Source: Streptomyces muensis | GTDB taxonomy: Bacteria > Actinomycetota > Actinomycetes > Streptomycetales > Streptomycetaceae | DNA: 64,000 bases | Direction of reading: 5' to 3' | Assembly: GCF_021474425.1 (NCBI RefSeq) | Contig: NZ_JAKEIP010000019.1 | Coordinates: forward strand, 1-64,000 | Shown here: piece after piece, positions 55,081 through 62,840 of the stretch | How positions within the stretch are numbered: the first letter of the stretch is position 1 | How the letters are laid out: each line of letters starts with the position of its first letter | The notes under the pieces: generated by a model | The model's database searches: none | Seen by the model: the letters and a program-made list of their open reading frames with translations, nothing else | Told to the model about the DNA's origin: nothing | Made by a program: the position numbers and the translations under genes

Positions 55081-55842
55081 TCACACCGTCTGGACGGCGG
55101 TGCCGCCGCCTTCGAGTGCGGTGACCTCGCCGGCGGCGGCGGTGGTGTCCGTGACCAGGGTGTGCAGGAGGGCGGCGGGGCCGACGTAGGCGTAAGCGGT
55201 GTGGCCGAGTTTGCTGCCGTCGGCGGCGGCGATGACGCGGCGGGCGGAGGCGATGCTCGCCTTCTTCACCGCTGCGTCGTCGAGGTCGTAGGCCGTCAGA
55301 CCGTCGGCCGCGGTCAGCCCGCAGCAGCCGATGACGGCGGTGTCGAAGCGCAGGGCGGCCAGGGAGGCGAGGGTGAGGGGGCCGGTCAGGGCTCCTTCGG
55401 CGGCGCGGGGCTGCCCGCCGGGCACGACCAGTGTGGCCGGGCCGGGTGTCTCGCCGAGCAGGTGGACGGCCTGAAGGGACAGGGGCATCACGGTGACGGG
55501 CCGCTCGCGCAGGAGGCGGGCGACCTCCAGGCAGGTGGTGCCGCTGTCCAGCAGGACGCTCTCGCCGTCGGCGATGAGTGCGGAGATCGCGGCGGCGATC
55601 CGGCGTTTGGCGTCGACCGCCTCGTGGGCGCGCATCGCGAAGGGGGGCTCCTCACCCCGCAGCAGCAGAGTGCGTGCCCCGCCGCGGACGCGTTCGAGGA
55701 CGCCCTGGGCGGCGAGGGTGTCGAGGTCGCGCCGGATGGTCATCTCCGAGGCGCCGGTCAGCTCCGCTAGTTCCTGGACCGTGGCGCCTCCGGCGTCCCT
55801 GACGGCCTTCGCGATCAGCCCGTGCCGGTCTGCGTTGCTCAT
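55081..55842 (-). CDS. DeoR family transcriptional regulator
   Basis: From the ATG at 55842 (MSNADRHG) the product is 253 residues. An upstream GTG at 55860 is possible. The N-terminal winged helix has VQELAELTGASEMTIRRDLDTLAAQGVLERVRGG. The sugar-phosphate-binding DeoR domain has LLDSGTTCLEVARLL (phosphate pocket), FDTAVIGCCGL and AADGSKLGHTAY. It is divergent from an MFS transporter across a region with two GAACA/TGTTC inverted repeats. It probably regulates the transporter with a sugar phosphate as effector. Confidence 0.9.
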   Translation of the reverse strand: MSNADRHGLIAKAVRDAGGATVQELAELTGASEMTIRRDLDTLAAQGVLERVRGGARTLLLRGEEPPFAMRAHEAVDAKRRIAAAISALIADGESVLLDSGTTCLEVARLLRERPVTVMPLSLQAVHLLGETPGPATLVVPGGQPRAAEGALTGPLTLASLAALRFDTAVIGCCGLTAADGLTAYDLDDAAVKKASIASARRVIAAADGSKLGHTAYAYVGPAALLHTLVTDTTAAAGEVTALEGGGTAVQTV

Positions 55843-55868
55843 ACCGGGATTGAACACCACCAGAAAAT

Positions 55869-55918
55869 GAACAACAACTCTGTTCGTTATCTCGCCTTTC
55901 GAACATTGAAGATGTTCG
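55869..55918. promoter_or_regulatory. candidate DeoR operators in the deoR/MFS promoter region
   Basis: GAACA-N7-TGTTC (55869-55885) and CGAACAT-TGAAG-ATGTTCG (55900-55918) are inverted repeats. The second has perfect seven-base arms. TGTTCGTTA occurs as a direct repeat at 55881 and 55913. They lie between the DeoR start and the MFS start at 55933. Confidence 0.55.
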
Positions 55919-55932
55919 TTACGCTACCCGGC

Positions 55933-57144
55933 ATGGAACGTTCCCTGCGAGCCGCCCGTGTGGCGACCTATGTCTACTTCGTCCTGTACGGCACCTTGCT
56001 GGGCACCTGGGTGGTGCACATCCCCGCGATCGAGGAACGCGCGGGCATCAGCCACGCCACGCTCGGCGGCCTGCTGGTGGTGCTCGGACTCGGGGCCTTC
56101 GTGGGCATGCAGGTGGCGGGTCCCCTGACCGACCGCCTCGGCACCCGCGTCGTGGTACCCGTCGGCGGCGTCCTCTGCGGCGCGACCCTGTTCCTGCCCG
56201 GTCTCGCCCACGATCCGTGGACGCTGGCCGGCGCGCTGCTGGTCTTCGGGTTCTGCAACGGCTGCCTGGACGTGAGCATGAACGCCCACGCGGTGCACGT
56301 GGAGAAGGCGTACGGCCGGCCCGTGATGTCCGGCTTCCACGCCACGTTCTCCGTCGGCGGTGTCCTCGCGGCGCTCGCCGGAGCGGGCGCGGCGAGCGCC
56401 GGCCTGAACCCGGCGACGGCCATGGTCGCCATGGGCGCCGTGGGGGTCGTGATCGCCCTGACCTCGGCACGTGCCCTGCTGTCCGCCGCTCCTCCTGCCG
56501 AGAGCCCGGGCTCCGCGGAGGAGACCGGGACGTCACCGGCCGTCGAAGGCCGCGGCACCACCGCGGGCCGGGTCTGGCTGCTGGCCGTCCTGGCGCTGAT
56601 GGCCATGCTGTGCGAAGGCGCCGCCCACGACTGGAGCGTGCTGCACATGAAGGACGTCCTGGGCGCGCCCGCCGGCACGGCGGCCTTCGCGTACGGCACC
56701 TTCGCCGCGACCATGACCGTCGGCCGGCTGCTCGCCGACCGCTTCGTCACCCGGTTCGGTTCCCTGGCGATCCTGCGCCACGGCGCGGCCACGGCCGCCG
56801 TCGGCATCACCCTCGTGGCCCTGGGCCCGTGGATGTGGGCCGCGTTCACCGGCTGGGCGCTGTTCGGCCTGGGCCTGTCCGGCTGCGTCCCGCAGTTGTT
56901 CAGCGCGGCCGGGCACGCCGACCCCGCCGCCGCCGGGGCCAACGTCTCCCGCGTCGCCGGACTCGGCTACGTCGGCATGCTCGCCGGGCCCGCCGTGATC
57001 GGCTGGCTGACCCAGCTCGTGGCCCTCAACCACGCCTTCGTCCTGTTGACCCTGCTGTGCGTGACCACCGCCGTGGGCGCCCGCGTCCTGCGCACCGGAT
57101 CCGACGGCACCCGCCGGCCCGGGACGGCAGTCGGCAGCCACTGA
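55933..57144 (+). CDS. major facilitator superfamily transporter
   Basis: The protein has 403 residues with about twelve hydrophobic segments and the inter-helix 2-3 motif GPLTDRLGTRVVVPVGG (MFS motif A variant). The first helix begins TYVYFVLYGTLLGTWVVH. The SHATLGGLLVVLGLGAF and NGCLDVSMNAHAVHVEK segments resemble sugar (fucose/galactose-type) transporters. Ser- and Gly-rich loops separate the two six-helix halves. There is no Shine-Dalgarno before the ATG at 55933; in-frame ATG at 55912 is possible. It is regulated by the divergent DeoR. A 15-base perfect stem follows its stop. Confidence 0.9.
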   Translation: MERSLRAARVATYVYFVLYGTLLGTWVVHIPAIEERAGISHATLGGLLVVLGLGAFVGMQVAGPLTDRLGTRVVVPVGGVLCGATLFLPGLAHDPWTLAGALLVFGFCNGCLDVSMNAHAVHVEKAYGRPVMSGFHATFSVGGVLAALAGAGAASAGLNPATAMVAMGAVGVVIALTSARALLSAAPPAESPGSAEETGTSPAVEGRGTTAGRVWLLAVLALMAMLCEGAAHDWSVLHMKDVLGAPAGTAAFAYGTFAATMTVGRLLADRFVTRFGSLAILRHGAATAAVGITLVALGPWMWAAFTGWALFGLGLSGCVPQLFSAAGHADPAAAGANVSRVAGLGYVGMLAGPAVIGWLTQLVALNHAFVLLTLLCVTTAVGARVLRTGSDGTRRPGTAVGSH

Positions 57145-57147
57145 CCG

Positions 57148-57185
57148 CTTGTGCGGCACGGTCCCTGACAACCGTGCCGCACAAG
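57148..57185. terminator. strong terminator after the MFS gene
   Basis: CTTGTGCGGCACGGT (57148-57162) and ACCGTGCCGCACAAG (57171-57185) pair perfectly over 15 bases around an eight-base loop. It lies three bases past the MFS stop and about 63 bases before the flavin oxidoreductase start. Confidence 0.8.
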
Positions 57186-57248
57186 CCCTCGTCTCCCCGG
57201 TCACCAGGGCCGGGGAGGGAAGCCCTCGGCCGACCCAAGGAGCCCCCG

Positions 57249-58241
57249 ATGTCCGAGTCCCCCGCACTGCCCGCCCGCGGCCGCGTCGGTGTCATGCTGC
57301 CCCGCGATCTCCCCGTCGGCGACGTGCTGCCCTGTGCCCGGCGCGCCGAGGAGCTGGGGTTCGACCAGATCTGGGTGGTGGAGGACCTCGGCTGGCGCGG
57401 CGGTGTCGCCCAGGCCGCCACGGTTCTGGCCGCCACGACGAACGTCACCGTCGGGATCGGCATCATGCCCGCAGGCGCCCGCAACGTGGGCTTCGCCGCG
57501 ATGGAACTGGCCACCCTCGCCCAGCTCCACCCCGGCCGGCTCATCGCGGGGATCGGCCACGGCATGCCTGGCTGGATGCGCCAGGCCGGGTCCTGGCCCG
57601 CCAGCCCCCTGACGCTGATCAAGGAGTACGCGAGCGCGCTGCGGCTGCTCATCGCCGGTGAGCCGGGCCCCGGGAACGGCCGATACGTACGCTGCGAAGG
57701 CATCGTCCTCACCGAGATCCCGAGCATCGTCCCCCCGGTCGTCCTCGGTGTCCGCGGCCCCAAGTCGCAGGCGGCCGCGGGCGAGGTCGCCGACGGACTC
57801 CTCCTGGCCGAGCCCGCCACGCCCGCCTACATCACCGCCTCCCTGCGCAACCTGGGCCGCGACACCGCCGCGAACCCTCCGGAGATCGTCACCTACGACG
57901 CCGCCGCCGTCGACGACGACGAGGAGGCCGCCCTCGCCCGGGTCCGCCCCGCCCTGGAGACGGTCGGCGAGCCGGAGTGGGCCGCGCACATCGACCCCCT
58001 GCCCTTCGCCGCCGAACTGCGCGCCCACCGCGCCGCCGGCCCCGACGCCCGGCAGTTCGCCCGGACGATGCCCGCCGACTGGGTCCGTGAGTTGAGCATC
58101 GCCGGCACGCCCGCCCAGGCCCGCGCGGCGATCGACGCCCGCCACGCGGCGGGTGCGACCAGCGTCGTCCTCGCCCCGGCCGGCCCCGACGCCCTGGCCG
58201 CGCTCGACTCGCTCGCCCGCGCCCTGCCCCACCGGCACTGA
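57249..58241 (+). CDS. LLM-class flavin-dependent oxidoreductase
   Basis: The protein has 330 residues after AAGGAG. The luciferase-like (TIM-barrel) fold is shown by VGVMLPRDLPVGDVLPCARRAEELGFDQIWVVEDLGW, then ATTNVTVGIGI and LAQLHPGRLIAGIGHGMPGW. Late in the chain GVRGPKSQAAAGEVADGLLL and SIAGTPAQARAAIDA match the F420- or FMN-dependent LLM family. It reduces or oxidises with F420 or FMN. The HAD gene 36 bases downstream may be co-transcribed. Confidence 0.9.
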   Translation: MSESPALPARGRVGVMLPRDLPVGDVLPCARRAEELGFDQIWVVEDLGWRGGVAQAATVLAATTNVTVGIGIMPAGARNVGFAAMELATLAQLHPGRLIAGIGHGMPGWMRQAGSWPASPLTLIKEYASALRLLIAGEPGPGNGRYVRCEGIVLTEIPSIVPPVVLGVRGPKSQAAAGEVADGLLLAEPATPAYITASLRNLGRDTAANPPEIVTYDAAAVDDDEEAALARVRPALETVGEPEWAAHIDPLPFAAELRAHRAAGPDARQFARTMPADWVRELSIAGTPAQARAAIDARHAAGATSVVLAPAGPDALAALDSLARALPHRH

Positions 58242-58277
58242 ACCGAACGCCCCGAGACCGCAAAGGAACGGACCCCC

Positions 58278-58907
58278 ATGTCCACCGATCGCCGCCGCAT
58301 CGTGCTCTTCGACCTCTTCGGGGTCATCGCCCGCCATCAACGCCCGGGCTCCCTGGAGAAGATGGCAGCCCGCAGCCACACCTCCCTCGACGCCTTCACC
58401 ACGGCCTACTGGGCCCACCGCCCGCCCTACGACGCCGGCCGGCACACCGCGTCCGCGTACTGGACCGACGTACTGCACGCCCTGTCCCGCCCGGCCGACG
58501 CCGACACGATCGAGGAGCTGCGGCTCACCGACATCGACAGCTGGTCCCGGGTCGACGACCGCATGGTCAGCTACGTGCGGAACCTGCGCGACCGTGCCCG
58601 GGTCGCCCTGCTGTCCAACATCCCCGCGGACCACGCGGACGCCTTCCTCGCGGCCCAGTCCTGGCTGCACGACCTCGACCACGTCGCCTTCTCCGGCAAG
58701 ATCGACGCGGCCAAGCCCGACCCCGCCGCCTTCCACCACTGCGTCACCGCCCTGCACGCCGCACCCGCCGACTTCCTCTTCGTCGACGACCGCGAGGAGA
58801 ACGTCCGCGCGGCGCGAGCCGTCGGCATGGACGGCCACGTCTTCGACGGCCAGGAGGAACTCGCAGCCGTCATCGACGCGTGGCTGCCCGGGTCCGCCGG
58901 CCAGTGA
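58278..58907 (+). CDS. HAD-superfamily hydrolase-like protein
   Basis: The protein has 209 residues. HAD motif I is IVLFDLFGVIARH, with the nucleophile Asp12 but Phe instead of the usual second Asp, so it may not be a classical phosphatase. Motif II Ser/Thr is LLSNIPADHADAF, the motif III Lys is in KIDAAKPDPAAFHH, and motif IV is FLFVDDREENVRAARAVG. It belongs to subfamily IA/epoxide hydrolase-like HADs. It lies 36 bases after the LLM oxidoreductase. Confidence 0.9.
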   Translation: MSTDRRRIVLFDLFGVIARHQRPGSLEKMAARSHTSLDAFTTAYWAHRPPYDAGRHTASAYWTDVLHALSRPADADTIEELRLTDIDSWSRVDDRMVSYVRNLRDRARVALLSNIPADHADAFLAAQSWLHDLDHVAFSGKIDAAKPDPAAFHHCVTALHAAPADFLFVDDREENVRAARAVGMDGHVFDGQEELAAVIDAWLPGSAGQ

Positions 58908-60518
58908 CTAGGCGGCGTCCTTCCATACCGTCATGTCCAGGCTCAGGAAGCCGAGTTCCGGCAGTGCCGTCGACTTCGTCTGGACGACGAGCAGCGCGAT
59001 GTCCCCGGAGGGGTGCTTGACGCAGAACTCGGTGCCGGCCGCCACCGAGGCCAGCGTCCAGTCGTGGCGATCGGCGCCGCCGAGCAGGAGCCGGCACTCG
59101 TCGAGAGTGGCCCCGGACTTGCCGAAGAGCTGCAGGAACACGCTGTCCTCGCTCTCCAGCCGGCATCCGTCCGCCTTGCAGTCGAGGCGGATGTCTCCCT
59201 TGCGGTCCTCGCGCCAGAGCGGCTCCTCGAAGCTCAGCGAGGTCTTGGAGTTCAGCAGCACGGGGGCTTGAGTGAGCACTTGCGGAGATTCGGGCGCCGT
59301 CGGGGAGGGCTGTGACGCCTCCGGAGTCCGGTCGCCCGTTCCAGAGGTGTCGGCGTCGTCTCCCGAAGACCCTTCGGTCTCCCCCGGACCGGACGTCGCC
59401 GGCGCGCCCGCGACCCAGTCCCGGAACCGGCTCCCCGCGTCCGCGACCATCCATACGAAGCCCGTCAGCACCAGCGCCCCGGCCACCACGGCCGCGGCCG
59501 TGATCAGCGCGGTACGGCGTCTGCGGGCCGGTGGCGCCGGTCGCCCGTCCGGCCCCGTCCGCTGCGGCTGTGTGACGACCAACGGCCGTGTGTGCAGCAT
59601 CCGGGTGGGGTCGGGCACGGGGGACGGAACCGTCACCTCCGGCCCCATGACGTCCCGCCAGACCGTCGGCCCCGCGCCCGCGTCGGCGTCCGCGCCCAGC
59701 CGCCGCCGGCACCACTCGACGACCTCGGTCAGGGTGGCGCGCTCCTCCGGGGCGGCGGCCAGGCACCGGGCGAACAGGGGGCGGAGCGGCTCGGGCAACA
59801 CGGACAGGTCGGGTTCGTCGTGCACGATGCGGTACAGCACACCGACCGCGGAGCCCTCCCCGTACAGCGGCCGGCCCAGGGCGGCGAACGCCGCGGTCTG
59901 GCCCAGCGCGAAGACGTCGGTCGCGGTCGTGACCTCGCCCCCGGCCGCCTGCTCGGGAGCCATGAAGTGGGGCGTGCCGACGGTGGAGCCGGTGGCGGTG
60001 TGGGAGCTGAGGTCGGCGGCCAGCGAGATGCCGAAGTCGATCACCCGGGGCCCGTCGGCGGCCAGCAGCACGTTCGACGGCTTCAGGTCCCGGTGCACGA
60101 TTCCCGCACCGTGGATGGCCTGGAGCGCCTCCGCCACCCCCGCCATCAGCCACAGCACGGCGGGCACCGGCAGGGGGCCGCGCCGGGCGACGGCCTCCGT
60201 CAGGGAGGGCCCGGGCACGTACAGCGTGGCCAGCCAGGGCGGTACGCCGTCGGTGTCGGCGTCGATCAACTCGGCGGTGTACGCGCCCCGGACCCGTCGC
60301 GCCGCCTCCACCTCCCGGCGGAACCGTCGCCGGAAGTCCGGGTCGTCGGCCAGCTCCGGCCGTACCACCTTGATCGCCACCGGCCGGCCGCCCTGCGTGT
60401 GCGACAGATAGACCCGGCCCATGCCACCCGCGCCGAGCCGGGCGGCGAGACGGTATCCGGCCACCACGGACGGATCGTCCGCCTGGAGTGGCTGGAACAT
60501 CTCGGTCGCGTTGCTCAT
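58908..60518 (-). CDS. receptor-type Ser/Thr protein kinase
   Basis: The protein has 536 residues. The kinase domain (about 18-275) has GAGGMG (30-34), the ATP lysine Lys50 in VAIKVVRPE, the catalytic HRDLKPSN with Asp144, DFG at 161-163 and PHFMAPEQ. A juxtamembrane Pro-rich linker (about 280-330), a transmembrane helix (about 335-355), then a Ser/Thr/Pro-rich extracellular stalk and a C-terminal domain of about 130 residues with conserved cysteines follow. The extracellular part has no PASTA repeats. The ligand is unknown. It is convergent with the HAD gene and divergent from the exonuclease at 60652. Confidence 0.94.
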   Translation of the reverse strand: MSNATEMFQPLQADDPSVVAGYRLAARLGAGGMGRVYLSHTQGGRPVAIKVVRPELADDPDFRRRFRREVEAARRVRGAYTAELIDADTDGVPPWLATLYVPGPSLTEAVARRGPLPVPAVLWLMAGVAEALQAIHGAGIVHRDLKPSNVLLAADGPRVIDFGISLAADLSSHTATGSTVGTPHFMAPEQAAGGEVTTATDVFALGQTAAFAALGRPLYGEGSAVGVLYRIVHDEPDLSVLPEPLRPLFARCLAAAPEERATLTEVVEWCRRRLGADADAGAGPTVWRDVMGPEVTVPSPVPDPTRMLHTRPLVVTQPQRTGPDGRPAPPARRRRTALITAAAVVAGALVLTGFVWMVADAGSRFRDWVAGAPATSGPGETEGSSGDDADTSGTGDRTPEASQPSPTAPESPQVLTQAPVLLNSKTSLSFEEPLWREDRKGDIRLDCKADGCRLESEDSVFLQLFGKSGATLDECRLLLGGADRHDWTLASVAAGTEFCVKHPSGDIALLVVQTKSTALPELGFLSLDMTVWKDAA

Positions 60519-60651
60519 CGGCCCGCTTCCCCCCTCATCCCCTTGTTCCCCTCAATCCCCTGAACCCGGGTCAACCACAAGTTGACCGAGGCAGAAGCCT
60601 AAGCGGAATTCGGATGCGGAAGGCCACGACCACCTGGGAAGCTCCCGGTCC

Positions 60652-61257
60652 ATGGCCGCACGACGTGTGAAACCCAGCCTCTACATCTCCGTGGACATCG
60701 AGGCCGACGGCCCGATCCCGGGTCCGTACTCGATGCTGAGCCTCGGCGCGGCGGTCGCCGGTGTGCAGGACGCCGACGGATTCACCGCCGCGGACCCGGA
60801 GCGCCACACCTTCTACCGTGAACTGCGCCCGATCAGCGAGGAGTTCGTGCCGGAGGCGCTGGCCGTCAGCGGGCTGGACCGGGAGCGCCTCGGCCGGGAG
60901 GGCCTCGACCCCGCCTTGGCGCTGGTCCAGTTCACCCGCTGGGTGCGTGAGGTCGGCGACGGCGCGCAGCCGGTGATGTGCGGCTATCCGGCGTCGTACG
61001 ACTGGACGTTCCTGTACTGGTACCTGATCCGCTTCACCGGGGCGAGCCCCTTCGGGCACTCCGGCTGCCTGGACATGAAGACGTTGTACGCCGCCAAGGC
61101 CGGGCTGCCGCTGCGGGCCGTGGCCAAGGGCACGATGCCGCGCGAACTGCTGTCGAGGCGCCGTCACACGCACCATGCGCTGGACGACGCCGTCGAGCAG
61201 GCCGAGTTGTTCGCCCACCTCATGGAGTGGCGGGGGCCCGGGACGTCGTCCCGGTGA
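60652..61257 (+). CDS. DEDDh-type 3'-5' exonuclease
   Basis: The protein has 201 residues. The exonuclease I motif SVDIEADG gives Asp15 and Glu17. Motif II is in YPASYDWTFLYWY (Asp), and motif III is HHALDDA, with the H-x4-D of the DEDDh class. It is of RNase T/oligoribonuclease-like size. It would trim 3' ends of RNA or DNA using two metal ions. Its last 38 bases overlap the 3' end of the convergent permease gene. Confidence 0.9.
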   Translation: MAARRVKPSLYISVDIEADGPIPGPYSMLSLGAAVAGVQDADGFTAADPERHTFYRELRPISEEFVPEALAVSGLDRERLGREGLDPALALVQFTRWVREVGDGAQPVMCGYPASYDWTFLYWYLIRFTGASPFGHSGCLDMKTLYAAKAGLPLRAVAKGTMPRELLSRRRHTHHALDDAVEQAELFAHLMEWRGPGTSSR

Positions 61258-62620
61258 TCTCCTCTCCGGCCTCCATCGGGTGGGTCACGTCATGGGCGTC
61301 GCGGCCGCCGTTGCCCAGGTGGTTGAAGACCAGGTTCAGCAGGACCGCGGCGACGCAGCCCGTCGAGATGCCGGAGTCGAGGACGATCCGTGCCGTCTCC
61401 GGGAAGGCGTGGTAGAACTCCGGCGCCGTGATCGGGACGATGCCGACGGCGAGCGAGACGGCGACGATCAGGACGTTGTTGTCCTTGTCGAGGCCGGCCC
61501 GCACAAGGGTCTGGATGCCGCTCGCGGCGACCGAGCCGAAGAGGACGACGCCCGCGCCGCCGAGCACCGGACGCGGTACGACCGCGATCAGCGAGGCCGC
61601 CATCGGGCACAGGCCCATCAGCACCAGGAAGCCGCCGCCCACGGCGACGACGTACCGGCTGCGGATCTTCGTCATCGCGACCAGGCCGATGTTCTGCGCG
61701 AAGGCGCTGCACATGAAGCCGTTGAACAGCGGGCTGATCGCCGAGCCGAGGGTGTCGGCGCGCAGGCCAGCCGCGATGGTCTTCTCGTCGGCCGGGCGGT
61801 CGACGATCTCGCCCAGGGCCAGCATGTCGGCCGTCGACTCGGTCATCGACACCACCATCACCACGCACAGCGAGACGATCGCGGCGAGCTGGAACTGCGG
61901 GGCACCGAAGTGGAACGGGGTCGGGAAGCCGATGACGTCCGCGTCGGCCACCGGGCCGAAGTCCGTGACGCCGAACGGGATCGCGAGCAGTGTGCCCACG
62001 ACCAGGCCGAGGAGTACGGCGATCTGCTTGACGAAGCCCGTGGTGAAGCGGCGCAGGAGCAGCACGATCAGCAGGGTTCCGCCGGCCAGGCCCAGGTTCG
62101 TCGCCGAGCCGTAGTCGTGCGCGGCCGGGTCGGGGCCCTGCGCCCAGCCGAAGGCGACCGGCAGCAGGGAGATGCCGATCAGCGTGATGACCGTGCCCGT
62201 CACCACCGGTGGGAAGAAGCGCACCGCCTTGCTGAAGAAGGGGGCGGCGAGGAAGCCGAGGAGGCCGGCGACGATGACCGCGCCGAAGATGATCGGCAGG
62301 GCGTCGGACTTGTCCTGGGTGGAGGCGACGATCGCGGTCATGGGGGCGACGCCGGCGAAGGTGACGCCGTTGACGAACGGCAGCCGGGCACCGATCTTCC
62401 AGATGCCGAGGGTCTGCAGGAAGGTGGCGAGGCCCGCGGTGAACAGGCAGGCGCCGGTGAGGAAGGTCAGGTCGGTCGGGGAGAGGCCTATGGCCGCGCC
62501 GACGATCAGGGGTGGGGCGACGACTCCCGCGTACATGGCGGCCACATGCTGCAGGCCGGTGGTCGCCATTTTCAGGGCGGGGAGTTTCTCGTCGACGGGA
62601 TGAACGGACTGAGCGGACAC
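61220..62620 (-). CDS. nucleobase:cation symporter-2 family permease (uracil/xanthine)
   Basis: The protein has 466 residues from a GTG at 62620, five bases after GGAGGAG. It has the NAT/NCS2 pattern: ALKMATTGLQHVAAMYAG in helix 1 with the conserved Q-H, a central MVVSMTESTADMLALG with the substrate-binding Glu, and FNGFMCSAFAQNIGLVAMT. There are about 12-14 helices. It imports xanthine, uric acid or uracil with protons. It lies downstream of and on the same strand as an 8-oxoguanine deaminase-like gene, consistent with purine salvage or catabolism. The last 38 bases overlap the exonuclease. Confidence 0.94.
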   Translation of the reverse strand: MSAQSVHPVDEKLPALKMATTGLQHVAAMYAGVVAPPLIVGAAIGLSPTDLTFLTGACLFTAGLATFLQTLGIWKIGARLPFVNGVTFAGVAPMTAIVASTQDKSDALPIIFGAVIVAGLLGFLAAPFFSKAVRFFPPVVTGTVITLIGISLLPVAFGWAQGPDPAAHDYGSATNLGLAGGTLLIVLLLRRFTTGFVKQIAVLLGLVVGTLLAIPFGVTDFGPVADADVIGFPTPFHFGAPQFQLAAIVSLCVVMVVSMTESTADMLALGEIVDRPADEKTIAAGLRADTLGSAISPLFNGFMCSAFAQNIGLVAMTKIRSRYVVAVGGGFLVLMGLCPMAASLIAVVPRPVLGGAGVVLFGSVAASGIQTLVRAGLDKDNNVLIVAVSLAVGIVPITAPEFYHAFPETARIVLDSGISTGCVAAVLLNLVFNHLGNGGRDAHDVTHPMEAGEEITGTTSRAPATP

Positions 62621-62840
62621 TGGCTCTCCTCCGGTCGGTTGCACGTCGGCTCTGACGTGGGGTTCAAGGAGGTGGTGCATACGGTCGTGCGGGACCGGGG
62701 ACGGTCCGTCCTGGGGGAAACGGTGACCGTTCCGGGGCGCGCGCGTTCACGCGCGCCCCGGAGACGGCCGCCATGGACCCCGCTCGGGTCCACGGCCACC
62801 GGTCGGGAGCCGTCCCTCCCGACCGGAGATCTTGGGCCGG

